Shown piece by piece: positions 26,058-33,819 of a DNA stretch of 54,738 nucleotides (position 1 is its first letter; the number at the start of each line of letters is the position of its first letter). Origin of the DNA: Patescibacteria group bacterium (GTDB lineage: Bacteria > Patescibacteriota > Patescibacteriia > UBA1558 > UBA10009); assembly GCA_018817315.1 (NCBI GenBank), contig JAHITV010000004.1, forward strand, positions 1 through 54,738, read 5' to 3'. The position numbers and the translations under genes were made by a program. The notes beneath the pieces were generated by a model. That model saw nothing but the letters and a program-made list of their open reading frames with translations. It did not search any database and was not told where the DNA came from.

Positions 26058-26365
26058 TTTTAATTTATACAGTTTGTAAAAATAAAACAGAAGCCAAAAA
26101 AATTGCCTTGATGCTTTTAAAATTAAAGTTGATTGCTTGTGCTAATTTTTGGCCGATTACCTCTGTTTATTCCTGGAAAAGTAAGATAGTTACTGGTAAA
26201 GAAATTGTTTTATTACTAAAAACCCGCAAGAATTATTATAAAAAAATAGAATCAGTTATAAAAAAAGTGCACAGTTATGAAGCGCCTTGTATCTTGAAGA
26301 TTGAGGTTGATAAAGCAGAAGGAGAATATTTACAATGGTTGTTCAAGGAAACAAAAATAATCTAA
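26054..26365 (+). CDS. cutA: Divalent-cation tolerance protein CutA
   Basis: Trimeric, ferredoxin-like PII-type fold. Conserved segments are the start ILIYTVCKNKTEAKKIA (2-18), LIACANFWPITSVYSWKSKI (about 30-49), EIVLLLKTRKNYYKKIESVI and VHSYEAPCILKIEV (about 72-85). At 103 aa it is full length. Copper tolerance was the first described role; the real function is unsettled. It overlaps the preceding lipoprotein stop by four bases. Confidence 0.93.
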   Translation: MILIYTVCKNKTEAKKIALMLLKLKLIACANFWPITSVYSWKSKIVTGKEIVLLLKTRKNYYKKIESVIKKVHSYEAPCILKIEVDKAEGEYLQWLFKETKII

Positions 26366-26499
26366 AAACCTTTTGGTTCTACTATGTCATCCTGAGCGTA
26401 AGCAAAGGATCTGTTAACAAATGCTGTGTTTTACAGATTCTTCGTCGCTTTTGCTCCTCAGAATGACAATGAGAAGGTAATAGAACCAAAAGGTTTTTA
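26363..26499. repeat. Nested inverted repeat between convergent cutA and glyA
   Basis: Outer arms of 19 bases match perfectly (TAAAAACCTTTTGGTTCTA at 26363-26381 and its reverse complement at 26481-26499). They have A/T-runs and should terminate both convergent genes. Inside lies a second imperfect inverted repeat, from GTCATCCTGAGCG (about 26387) to CTCAGAATGAC (about 26468). That inner sequence resembles a dispersed CCTGAG...AAGGATCT repeat; a decayed relative is at 33735-33773. The inner repeat seems to have inserted into the loop of the terminator. Confidence 0.7.
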
Positions 26500-26506
26500 A
26501 TGTTGT

Positions 26507-27802
26507 CTAATTATATTCCAACTCTGGATATAGCGGATACTTTCCAGTCAGTTCTTTGACTGATTTTTTTATTTCCTGTTTAATTGTTTCACTTTCATGA
26601 TTTTTCAAAATTTTGGCAATCAGTTTTCCGATAATTTTCATTTCATCTTCTTTAAATCCTCGGGAAGTCAGAGCCGGTGTGCCTAATCTAATGCCAGAAG
26701 GATCATAAGGTTTTCTTTCATCAAAAGGAATAGTGTTTTTATTGGCGGTAATTCCGACTTCATTCAAAACAGTTTCCGCTTGTTTTCCGCCAATACCCAA
26801 GTTAGTCAATTTTACCAGCATCAAGTGATTATCAGTTCCGCCGGTAACCAATTCCAGCCCTTCATCAATTAAGTTTTGAGCCAGGGCTTTGGCGTTTTTT
26901 AAAATTTGTTCAGCATAGGTTTTAAATTCTGGTTTTAATGCTTCTTCCAAAGCCATAGCAATGGCGGCAGTGGTATGATTATGCGGTCCGCCTTGAAGAC
27001 CAGGGAAAACCGCTCGGTCAATCAAGGTAGGTAGGTTTTTTCTAGGATTTTCATTTTCAGAAAGAGGTTTTAAAGGATGGGATTCTTTACCGTTGCACAT
27101 AATCATAGCGCCTCTGGGTCCTCTTAAAGTTTTATGAGTCGTAGTAGTAATAATGTCAGCGTGTCCAACTGGCGAGGGAATGATTTTGGCGGCGATTAAG
27201 CCTGCTTCGTGAGCAATATCAGCAATAAAGTAAGCATCAACTGAATGGGCGATTTTTGCCAACAGGGGATAGTCATATAACCTTGGATAGGCGGTTGCTC
27301 CGCAAAAAATTACTTTGGGTCTGTGTTTTTTGGCTAAAGATTCAATTTGTTCATAATTCAACCAACCATCTTTTTTAGTGGTATATTGCACAGATTTATA
27401 ATAGCGCGCAGAAAAATTAACATTCCAGCCGTGAGTTAAATGTCCGCCGTAAAACAAATGCATGCCCATAATTGTTTCACCGGGATTGGCCACGGCAAAA
27501 ATCGCTGCTTGATTGGCTGGCGAACCAGAGTAGGGCTGGACATTAACATGATCAACGCTAAATAATTTTTTAGCTCTTTCTCTGGCTAAATTTTCAATTT
27601 CATCAATAAACTGATTACCGCCGTAATATCTTTGGCCAGGATAACCTTCGGAATATTTATTAGTACCAACACTACCCAAAGCATTAAGTACTGCTGGGGA
27701 AACAAAATTCTCCGAAGGGATCATTTCCAAAGTTTGACGTTGACGTTCTAGTTCTTTTTGTAAACTTTGGGCTAATTTTGGATCAGGGATGGATATTTGC
27801 AT
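26507..27802 (-). CDS. glyA: Serine hydroxymethyltransferase
   Basis: PLP enzyme interconverting serine and glycine with tetrahydrofolate. Conserved features: IPSENFVSPAVL (28-39), NKYSEGYPGQRYYGG (48-62), VQPYSGSPANQAA, ADIAHEAGLIAA, PLP lysine K224 in TTTTHKTLRGPRG, and FPGLQGGPHNH. At 431 aa it is complete. It is the last gene of the leftward operon that begins with elp3, and is followed by the bidirectional terminator. Confidence 0.97.
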   Translation of the reverse strand: MQISIPDPKLAQSLQKELERQRQTLEMIPSENFVSPAVLNALGSVGTNKYSEGYPGQRYYGGNQFIDEIENLARERAKKLFSVDHVNVQPYSGSPANQAAIFAVANPGETIMGMHLFYGGHLTHGWNVNFSARYYKSVQYTTKKDGWLNYEQIESLAKKHRPKVIFCGATAYPRLYDYPLLAKIAHSVDAYFIADIAHEAGLIAAKIIPSPVGHADIITTTTHKTLRGPRGAMIMCNGKESHPLKPLSENENPRKNLPTLIDRAVFPGLQGGPHNHTTAAIAMALEEALKPEFKTYAEQILKNAKALAQNLIDEGLELVTGGTDNHLMLVKLTNLGIGGKQAETVLNEVGITANKNTIPFDERKPYDPSGIRLGTPALTSRGFKEDEMKIIGKLIAKILKNHESETIKQEIKKSVKELTGKYPLYPELEYN

Positions 27803-27811
27803 AAATTGTAA

Positions 27812-28669
27812 TTAATGTTTAATATCATCGACCATTATTTCGGCTGATTCTGATTCACCGCTTAGTTTTTTCAATAAACTGATTTTAATTTGTTGATTTT
27901 CTGTTTCATCAGCTTTGATTGGTGATATTTCCAATACTTGTCCTTTTTTCAAATTTTCCTTAGTGTTAAGAGTTTGTTTCATGAACCTAGCAGGTAATTC
28001 TTCATGAGTTAAAGCGATAATACGCAATCTTTTGCCTTTTAACAAAGCCATAGTTTCGGCACTGAACCAATTTTGGATGTTTGACATGTGTCTGACAAAA
28101 TTATTAAATCTTTGGTCTATATCATCATAACCTTCTGTACAAAATTCACTGATGGTTTGTCCATAAACTTCATTTACTATTTGGGTATGTGCAACTTCAG
28201 TTGGCAGTTTAGCAAAATCAGGGTCATCTTCTATATATCGCTGATGATGTTCAACCCATTCATCATGTGGAACATCTCTAAACTTTATTTGCCTCAAACT
28301 TTGCGTTTTAAAGATTTTTTCGGAATTAAGGATTGTTACCCCGTTTTCACGCAGATATTTTTCAATCAGGAAAATTGATGATTGCGCCCTGAAATTTGGA
28401 CTAGTAGTCAAGATTACAACTTCATTCTGTTTATCTATTCTTTGTTCTATTTGTTGAGCGGCTTCTAAGATTTCCTTGATACCTTCTTTGGTTAAATCCA
28501 AATGTTCAGCATTAAGTTTAAAATCAGGCGAATCAGGATTAAATTCAAAATCAGAGTTTGTTAGTTCTTTATAATCAGTCGAGCCGTGTCGGACAATATC
28601 AATAATCGGAGTTTTTAAGTTTGGTTCTGTTTCTCTGGTCTCGGTTTGGGTTGATTCTCTTTCTTTCAT
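27812..28669 (-). CDS. Histidine-phosphatase-superfamily protein
   Basis: Phosphoglycerate-mutase-like fold. The catalytic RHG is at 27-29 (IDIVRHGSTDYKEL), the next element TTSPNFRAQSS (about 88-98) carries the second Arg, and the second catalytic His is in IALTHEELPARF (about 235-246). The region between is an unusual insertion (KFRDVPHDEWVEHHQRYIED). The substrate cannot be told; the family includes phosphosugar and nucleotide phosphatases. It starts four bases after the kinase-like gene stops and lies nine bases before glyA. Confidence 0.75.
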   Translation of the reverse strand: MKERESTQTETRETEPNLKTPIIDIVRHGSTDYKELTNSDFEFNPDSPDFKLNAEHLDLTKEGIKEILEAAQQIEQRIDKQNEVVILTTSPNFRAQSSIFLIEKYLRENGVTILNSEKIFKTQSLRQIKFRDVPHDEWVEHHQRYIEDDPDFAKLPTEVAHTQIVNEVYGQTISEFCTEGYDDIDQRFNNFVRHMSNIQNWFSAETMALLKGKRLRIIALTHEELPARFMKQTLNTKENLKKGQVLEISPIKADETENQQIKISLLKKLSGESESAEIMVDDIKH

Positions 28670-28672
28670 AAA

Positions 28673-29722
28673 TTAGTTGAAAATTTTTGAAAATTTCTGT
28701 TTGCTTATTTTAAGATTTTTTTCCGTTAAAAGCAAGTTTTTCAATCCCCAATTAATGTAAGATTGTGGCAGTTTTTTTAAGGCTAAAAAATAAATATCAA
28801 CTAAAACATGGCTTAAGAAAGCAAAGTGCAGTGCTTTAAATAGATATTTTTTCTCAATAGTTGTAAGTTTTCTAATTTTGTTATAACTGTCGTAAATTAT
28901 TTTGGCTCTCTTTAAATTAAAGTTACCTTCTTTAGAGCAGTACCACATCATGGTGTTGGCTAGATCCAAAACTAATGGGCCGTTATAGGAGTTGTCAAAA
29001 TCAACAACACCAGTTAGTTTATTTTTCACAAAAAGAGTATTTTCGGGCTTTAAATCAATGTGCATAGCGCCTTTAGGTAAATTCCCAGGTAATTTATATT
29101 TTAAAAAGTTTTGTTCAATATAATTTAAAGCGGATTTTATGCTTGGAGTTTTTAATTTTTGGCTAACTTTTAAGATCAACTCCAGTTTATTTTTAGAAAT
29201 ATTGTAGAATTCCAGACGCTTGACTTTGGTTTGGAAATTTTCAGTTTGTAAATGCAGTTTAGCTAAGAAAATAGCTGTTTGACTTATCATTTTGTCGCTA
29301 AATTTGACTTTTTCTTCCCCTTTTAAATATGAGTATAACAAAACAGTTTGATTATTAAATTTGGTTAGATATTTACCATTAATGTTTTTTATTGGTTTAG
29401 CAGTTGGTAGATTTTTTAGATGGTTTAAAAGATCAATTTCATATTTAATCTTTGCCGGTGCATGGCGGATAATAATTTTAAAAGTATAGTTTCTTTTAGT
29501 GGTTTTAAGATGATAAACTTGATTAGCTAGGCCTTTTTTAAATTTTTTAAAAGACAATAAACTACCGACGTTATATTGTCTTAAAAAATTATTAAGCGTG
29601 GAATGGTTTACCCCGTTAGAAACAGAATGCCCCACGGCTTGCCGCGGGAATGAATGCTTATATTTTTTAGCGAACACGGGTTTTAATGCCCAGTGTGAGC
29701 TTTTAACGGGGTTTACTTTCAT
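28673..29722 (-). CDS. APH/ThrB-type small-molecule kinase with repeat-encoded N-terminus
   Basis: Protein-kinase-like fold of aminoglycoside phosphotransferases and homoserine kinase II. The domain starts near residue 43 (LNNFLRQYNVGSLLSFKKF), with a Lys in the YTFKIIIRH strand, catalytic loop MHIDLKPENTLF and metal-binding VVDFDNSYNGP followed by LDLANTMMWY. The substrate is unknown; choline, homoserine or sugar are options. Residues ~3-39 are encoded by a palindromic repeat (29606-29716) inserted in frame; VNPVKSS and SVSNGVN are its ends. The ATG overlaps the Nudix stop by 4 bases. Confidence 0.75.
   Translation of the reverse strand: MKVNPVKSSHWALKPVFAKKYKHSFPRQAVGHSVSNGVNHSTLNNFLRQYNVGSLLSFKKFKKGLANQVYHLKTTKRNYTFKIIIRHAPAKIKYEIDLLNHLKNLPTAKPIKNINGKYLTKFNNQTVLLYSYLKGEEKVKFSDKMISQTAIFLAKLHLQTENFQTKVKRLEFYNISKNKLELILKVSQKLKTPSIKSALNYIEQNFLKYKLPGNLPKGAMHIDLKPENTLFVKNKLTGVVDFDNSYNGPLVLDLANTMMWYCSKEGNFNLKRAKIIYDSYNKIRKLTTIEKKYLFKALHFAFLSHVLVDIYFLALKKLPQSYINWGLKNLLLTEKNLKISKQKFSKIFN
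29606..29716. repeat. Palindromic repeat inserted in frame in the kinase gene
   Basis: The ends are inverted repeats, GTTTACCCCGTTAGAA (29606-29621) and TTTTAACGGGGTTTAC (29701-29716), with one or two mismatches. A nested hairpin (CCCACGGC / GCCGCGGG) sits inside. The element is 111 bases, 37 codons, and leaves the frame open on the minus strand. Its peptide begins VNPVKSS and ends SVSNGVN. I recall NPVRNS...ISNGV peptides in many predicted Parcubacteria proteins; that is recollection, not a search. Confidence 0.65.
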
Positions 29723-30135
29723 GATTTTTGAATTTTCTCAATAACTGGTTTAATGTTTGGAGCACAATCTTCTGGTAATTCATCAAGCGGAAACCAGTTC
29801 CATTCACTAATTTCTGGTCCGGGTTTAATTTCACCAATCCGTTTGGCTAAGTAATGAACAGCAATCACAATTGAGTTATCATTTCTTTTTATTAATATCA
29901 CATCCAGTAGTTTTTCAATTTCAATGTCAATGCCCATTTCTTCTTTAACTTCACGTTTGGCGGTTTCTTCCAAATTGACATCAAAATCTTCTGCTTCTCC
30001 GCCACAAAACTGCCATTTAGGGTTAGGTCTTTTATCAGTGGTTTTGGCTTTGTTTAATAATGTGCAAAGCTTTCCGTTAATTTCTTCAATAATTACCGGA
30101 CCAGAAGCGATAATTGAATTTGGAGGCAGTTGCAT
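29719..30135 (-). CDS. Nudix hydrolase
   Basis: 138-aa Nudix-fold protein, hydrolysing nucleoside-diphosphate-linked substrates. The catalytic helix is visible as GGEAEDFDVNLEETAKREVK, then EEMGID, with the REVKEE metal-binding core. Between the GG and RE the box is one residue longer than the canonical GX5EX7RE, and the first Glu is out of register, so metal binding might be altered. IVIAVHYLAKRIGE and SEWNWFPLDELPE are typical later elements. Operon position: four bases from the HD gene upstream and ATGA overlap with the kinase downstream. Confidence 0.85.
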   Translation of the reverse strand: MQLPPNSIIASGPVIIEEINGKLCTLLNKAKTTDKRPNPKWQFCGGEAEDFDVNLEETAKREVKEEMGIDIEIEKLLDVILIKRNDNSIVIAVHYLAKRIGEIKPGPEISEWNWFPLDELPEDCAPNIKPVIEKIQKS

Positions 30136-30139
30136 ATAA

Positions 30140-30766
30140 TTAATTATTAAGTTTTGGTTTTTTAAGTTTACTTTTAGGTAATTTCTTATAAGTCATTTTC
30201 TTTAGATTTTTCCACCAGTCAGTTGGTTCAGTTTTTTCAATTTCTAAAAGTAGTTTTTTAGCAGATTCTGTTTCCAAAGCTTTTTTAACATTGTTAATCC
30301 AGCTTTGGGTTGATTTATAACCTTGAGATAAATGTTCTCTGGCAGTAATAGCATTTTCCAGCCAGTCTGCATCTTGAACAATTACCCCTTCCAAAGTTTT
30401 GCGGCCTTCTTTTTCTTTTAAGAGTGTTCGCCATTCCTTTTTTATCTTGTCTGGCAGATTTTTAGTTTGATCATAAAAAGCTTTTTCTTCAGCAGGATAA
30501 GTTTTTAAATATCTGGCTGAAACTTTATGATGATCACCAATGCGGATTTCACCCAAATCATGGATAAGAGCCATAACTGCGGCTTTATAAGGATCAGCAT
30601 TTTCTAGTTCAGCTAGAATATAAGCAATTAAAGCAGTTCTAACAGTATGATCAGCTAAACTTTCTGTTTCCAGAACTAAAGCCAGTTTAAAACCGGCTCG
30701 TTGCATTTTACCTAAGATGCCGAACTCATAAAATAAATTTACTAAATTTTTTGTTTGCTTTGCCAT
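30140..30766 (-). CDS. HD-domain hydrolase, YfbR/HDDC2-like (5'-deoxynucleotidase type)
   Basis: 208-aa all-helical metal phosphohydrolase. Metal ligands: H40 in ESLADHTVRTALI, H69-D70 in ALIHDLGEIRIGDHH, and an Asp in VQDADWLEN (130-138). The motif order and EIRIGDHH are those of YfbR/HDDC2 5'-nucleotidases that act on dNMPs. Next to a Nudix hydrolase, it could contribute to nucleotide-pool cleaning (inference). Elp3 is 13 bases upstream; Nudix follows at four bases. Confidence 0.85.
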   Translation of the reverse strand: MAKQTKNLVNLFYEFGILGKMQRAGFKLALVLETESLADHTVRTALIAYILAELENADPYKAAVMALIHDLGEIRIGDHHKVSARYLKTYPAEEKAFYDQTKNLPDKIKKEWRTLLKEKEGRKTLEGVIVQDADWLENAITAREHLSQGYKSTQSWINNVKKALETESAKKLLLEIEKTEPTDWWKNLKKMTYKKLPKSKLKKPKLNN

Positions 30767-30779
30767 AAAATTTTAGAGG

Positions 30780-32399
30780 TTAATGTAAATATTTTATCAT
30801 ATATGTCTCTTCCAGACAATAACCAAGTTTTTGGTAATAAGGCCTGACACCAATACCGGAAATGACAGCAATTTTTTTAAGCCCGTGTTTATAGGTTAAA
30901 TCTTCAGCGATTTTCATTAAACGTTTGCCAAAACCAGTGTGCTGAATGGCGTTGGTTAAATGAGGATTAATTCCTCGTTTACCGGAGAGAAGAGGAGATT
31001 TAACAGGAATTAACTGTCCGTAAGTATGCAGTTCTCTAACTAAAGAAGCATTTTTTAATTCAGGAATAAAATTATTTTGTTCATCATTTACTCTAAATCT
31101 AATAAAAGAATATAATTTATCTCTTTTAGGACTTTCATAACTGATAAAGTATTCCCAACCATCACTGGCACGGTACTTTTCAGTAAAGAGTTTAGCTTTT
31201 TTAAGATTAGTAATATCTTCTTTAGCTTCTCGGCAACGGATACATTTGCATTTCTTTTCTTGTTTTTGCATTTTTTCCTGTAACAACTGTCGTAAATTAG
31301 TAATTTTATTACCGGCGGCAATACTTTGTTTAGGAATATCTCTAATTAATCTGTTGATTCGGACGTAGTAAGGTACTGTTTGTTTTATTTTTAGCAAAAG
31401 ATTCAGTAATTGTTTTGGGGAATAAGGTTTATGTTTGCCGGATTTATACCAGCGATAAAGCGGCGCATACTTATTTACTACTGTGGGATAAATTTTTATC
31501 TGATCGGGCTGAAAATTTTTATCAGTAAAGATCTTTTTGAACATTTGCAAATCTTTAGCTGGAGTGGAGTTTGGTAAATTCGGCATTAAATGATAATCAA
31601 TCTTAAAACCAGCTCGTTTTAAAAGTTTAGTGGCTTGGATGGTTTGTTTTACTGTATGTCCTCGCTTAACAAAGGCCAAGATTTTATCATTTAAGTGTTG
31701 CACCCCAAATTGAACTCTGGTAATGCCTAATTCTCTAAACCATTTAATTTCCTGTTCATTAATCATATCTGGCCGTGTTTCAATGGTAACGCCGATAATG
31801 CGGTATTTGGTTTTTTCGTTTTGTTTAAAAGTTTGCTCTAAAGTTTTTACTGGTTTTGTTTTTTTATTAAAATTATTACAAGTGGCAAAACAGTTTTTAA
31901 TAAAAGTTTTTTGATATTTTTTAGTATAAGCATTAAAACAGCCGCCTAAAATTAATAATTCAATTTTGTCAACTTCATGACCATTAGCTTCTAAAGCTTT
32001 AATTCTCATTTTAACCTGTTTTACAGGATCAAATTTATTTAAGACGGCACGCATGGCAGCCGGTTCATTGGAAAGATAGCTTTTGGGCATTTTTGGTTCG
32101 GCAGGGCAATAAATACATTTTCCAGGACAAGGGTATGGTTTAGTTAAGACAGTTAAGGGTGTTACTCCTGATAAAGTTCTGGTACGACGTTTAGTTAAAA
32201 AGGCAAGCAACTTTTTGATTTTGTTTTTTTCTGATTTAGAAAGTTTGAGTTGACGATAGACCTTAATCAGGGTAGCATTGTTTAGAGGCGGAAGATTAAA
32301 TTCTCCAGAGAATCTTTTTTTAAGCACCAGAAAAGAACTGTAATCTTTGGGATTAGCTTTGATGATTTTAGAAATAATTATTTTATCAATATTTTTCAT
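30780..32399 (-). CDS. elp3: Elp3-like tRNA uridine-34 acetyl/carboxymethyl transferase
   Basis: Radical-SAM plus GNAT enzyme that builds cm5U at wobble U34. The rSAM cluster Cys are C91, C95, C98 in CPGKCIYCPAEPKMPKSY, followed by the Elp3 hallmark SNEPAAMRAVLNKFDPVKQ. Later blocks are RIIGVTIETRPDMI, ITRVQFGVQHLND and KIYPTVVNKYAPLYRWYKSG. A second Cys cluster (KKCKCIRCRE) is the Elp3 zinc-binding segment. The C-terminal GNAT domain shows IQHTGFGKRLMKIAEDL and ISGIGVRPYYQKLGY. At 539 aa it matches bacterial/archaeal Elp3. First gene of a six-gene operon; eleven bases separate its start from the divergent Trm9-like gene. Confidence 0.93.
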   Translation of the reverse strand: MKNIDKIIISKIIKANPKDYSSFLVLKKRFSGEFNLPPLNNATLIKVYRQLKLSKSEKNKIKKLLAFLTKRRTRTLSGVTPLTVLTKPYPCPGKCIYCPAEPKMPKSYLSNEPAAMRAVLNKFDPVKQVKMRIKALEANGHEVDKIELLILGGCFNAYTKKYQKTFIKNCFATCNNFNKKTKPVKTLEQTFKQNEKTKYRIIGVTIETRPDMINEQEIKWFRELGITRVQFGVQHLNDKILAFVKRGHTVKQTIQATKLLKRAGFKIDYHLMPNLPNSTPAKDLQMFKKIFTDKNFQPDQIKIYPTVVNKYAPLYRWYKSGKHKPYSPKQLLNLLLKIKQTVPYYVRINRLIRDIPKQSIAAGNKITNLRQLLQEKMQKQEKKCKCIRCREAKEDITNLKKAKLFTEKYRASDGWEYFISYESPKRDKLYSFIRFRVNDEQNNFIPELKNASLVRELHTYGQLIPVKSPLLSGKRGINPHLTNAIQHTGFGKRLMKIAEDLTYKHGLKKIAVISGIGVRPYYQKLGYCLEETYMIKYLH

Positions 32400-32410
32400 A
32401 AAATACCCTG

Positions 32411-33118
32411 ATGAAAAAAACAGAAAAGTTATTGCAAAAAATTAAAGATGATTACAATCAAATTGCTAGTCATTTCAGCCAGACTAGAGTTATGCCTTGG
32501 ACTGAATTTGGGCTGTTTAAAGAGTATATCAAGCCAGGGCAGAAAATTCTAGACCTGGGTTGTGGCAATGGCCGCTGGTATAAATTTTTAATAGACCAGC
32601 ATTTGCCTGTTGAATATTACGGCTTAGATAATAGTGAGCAGTTGATTAAAGTCGCCAAGGAAACTTATTCTAATGAGGCAGCTAGATTTATTTTGGGGGA
32701 ATTAACTAAACTCAATTTCCCTGAAAATAGTTTTGAGGTGGTGGTTTGTATCGCTACTTTACATCACTTGCCGTCACGGCAATTACGTCAGCAGGCCATA
32801 GCAGAAATATATCGGGTTTTAAAGCCAGGCGGATATTTTTTAATGACCAATTGGTATTTATGGAACACAGTCAACTTTAAAAATTATTTTAATTGTTTCT
32901 GGCAAAAAAGTTCCTTTAAAGATTTTTTTATTCCCTGGAAAGATCCTCAAGGCAATGTTTTAAGTCAGCGCTATTATTATGCTTTCACTAAGAGAAAGTT
33001 AGCCAAACTTTTACAGACTGCGAATTTTAAAGTTGAAAGGAATTTTTCTCAATCACGGCAAAAAAAATCAGGCAAAGCCAAGGGAGTTAATCTTGTTTCT
33101 ATTGCCAGAAAAGAATAG
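32411..33118 (+). CDS. Trm9/ALKBH8-like tRNA methyltransferase
   Basis: Class I SAM methyltransferase. Motif I LDLGCGNGRWYKFL (about 47-60), acidic GLDNS end of strand 2, IATLHHLPSRQLRQ and LKPGGYFLMTNWYLWN. The N-terminus YNQIASHFSQTRVMPWTEF (about 15-33) is the distinctive Trm9/ALKBH8 segment; eukaryotic members have IA.HFS.TR..PW. Trm9 methylates the carboxymethyl group of cm5U34 made by Elongator, giving mcm5U. Finding it 11 bases from elp3, start to start, strongly suggests the same pair of reactions here (family knowledge plus inference). 235 aa, complete. Confidence 0.82.
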   Translation: MKKTEKLLQKIKDDYNQIASHFSQTRVMPWTEFGLFKEYIKPGQKILDLGCGNGRWYKFLIDQHLPVEYYGLDNSEQLIKVAKETYSNEAARFILGELTKLNFPENSFEVVVCIATLHHLPSRQLRQQAIAEIYRVLKPGGYFLMTNWYLWNTVNFKNYFNCFWQKSSFKDFFIPWKDPQGNVLSQRYYYAFTKRKLAKLLQTANFKVERNFSQSRQKKSGKAKGVNLVSIARKE

Positions 33119-33144
33119 ATTACGTCGTTCCCAGGTGAGGTGAT

Positions 33145-33206
33145 AAAAAAACGCTGATGCAATATCAGCGTAAAGATCAAGAATTCTTATAGTTCTCTTG
33201 ATCTTT
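33145..33206 (-). terminator. Double-hairpin terminator for the 117-aa membrane protein
   Basis: Reading leftward from the stop at 33209, a stem AAAGATCAAGA/TCTTGATCTTT (33172-33206) is followed by ACGCTGAT / ATCAGCGT (33151-33171) with a T-run on the minus strand. In the opposite direction it could also stop the Trm9-like transcript. Confidence 0.8.
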
Positions 33207-33208
33207 GT

Positions 33209-33562
33209 TCAGCCTTTTTTTGGATAAATAAGAAGATAGAGAATAAAGAACAAGATGGCCAGAATAACTGAGACGATACAACTTCCCAAGAACCAGAAGA
33301 AATTTAGCCACCCTAGGTGTAGAAAATAAGTCCAGAAGATTCCCACTATAATCACGCAAAGCCAGGAGATTATCCCTGGTAGAATGGAATTTTCAAAAAA
33401 GATGATTATTAGAGCCAAGGGCCATAACCAAAGTAATCTTAAGTATAATTCCAGGCCGTCCTCCTTGAAAGGAGTGTCGGGTAAAAGGTAGATTATCAAG
33501 GTGATGATTTGACTCAAGACAAACCAAATAATAGCCGATACAACAACAATTTGGATAATCAT
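33209..33562 (-). CDS. Small membrane protein, tandem family member 1
   Basis: 117 aa, four hydrophobic segments (about 4-27, 42-56, 61-83, 90-112). The pattern LLWLWPLALIIIFFENS then VGIFWTYFLHLGW is shared with the gene at 33820 (LLLWPAGLYAFIQDARG, AGIFWTYLLQLP), so they are paralogs; the gene at 34313 has a looser version (ALFYWPFYLYSVVRRN). An AAAGG sequence lies ~12 bases before the ATG, and a TTGACA -35 at 33637-33632 (minus strand) has only a weak -10 (CAAGAT). The end is basic (LIYPKKG). Function unknown. Confidence 0.65.
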   Translation of the reverse strand: MIIQIVVVSAIIWFVLSQIITLIIYLLPDTPFKEDGLELYLRLLWLWPLALIIIFFENSILPGIISWLCVIIVGIFWTYFLHLGWLNFFWFLGSCIVSVILAILFFILYLLIYPKKG

Positions 33563-33681
33563 ATTATTTTTTTACCTTTGGTAGTTTGTGAAGGGCGATT
33601 TAATTTTAATCTTGGTTGATTTTAGCTGGTTTGTCAAGACTCACGTCTTTTATAATCATAGCTCAAAAAGTTGATTTAAAA

Positions 33682-33712
33682 TAAAAAAGCGTTGGTGTTT
33701 GTTACCAACGCT
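33682..33712 (-). terminator. Terminator for the 112-aa membrane protein
   Basis: Stem AGCGTTGGT / ACCAACGCT with loop GTTTGTT; on the minus strand it is followed by a T-run. The 23-base core of this hairpin is repeated exactly at 34247-34269, so the two cassettes share their terminators. Confidence 0.85.
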
Positions 33713-33734
33713 ATTGTTATTACCTTACAGGAAA

Positions 33735-33773
33735 CCCCGTACGACCCTGAGTGAAACGAAGGGAAGTGCGGGG
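33735..33773. repeat. Decayed CCTGAG-type inverted repeat
   Basis: Outer arms CCCCGTAC / GTGCGGGG (one G-T pair), inner CCCT / AGGG, around GAGTGAAACGA. The CCTGAGTGAAACGAAGG core resembles the inner repeat at ~26387-26468. It lies in the gap between two membrane-protein genes, which is otherwise unremarkable. Confidence 0.5.
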
Positions 33774-33819
33774 AGGACGTCATTTTTGTTTGGTAGTTCC
33801 AGATTTTTGTTTAGATGTT

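Noticed and set aside
25840-26079. A 79-codon frame inside the lipoprotein gene
   Set aside because: It is an overlapping-frame shadow with no start signal; the lipoprotein has a lipobox and couples with cutA.
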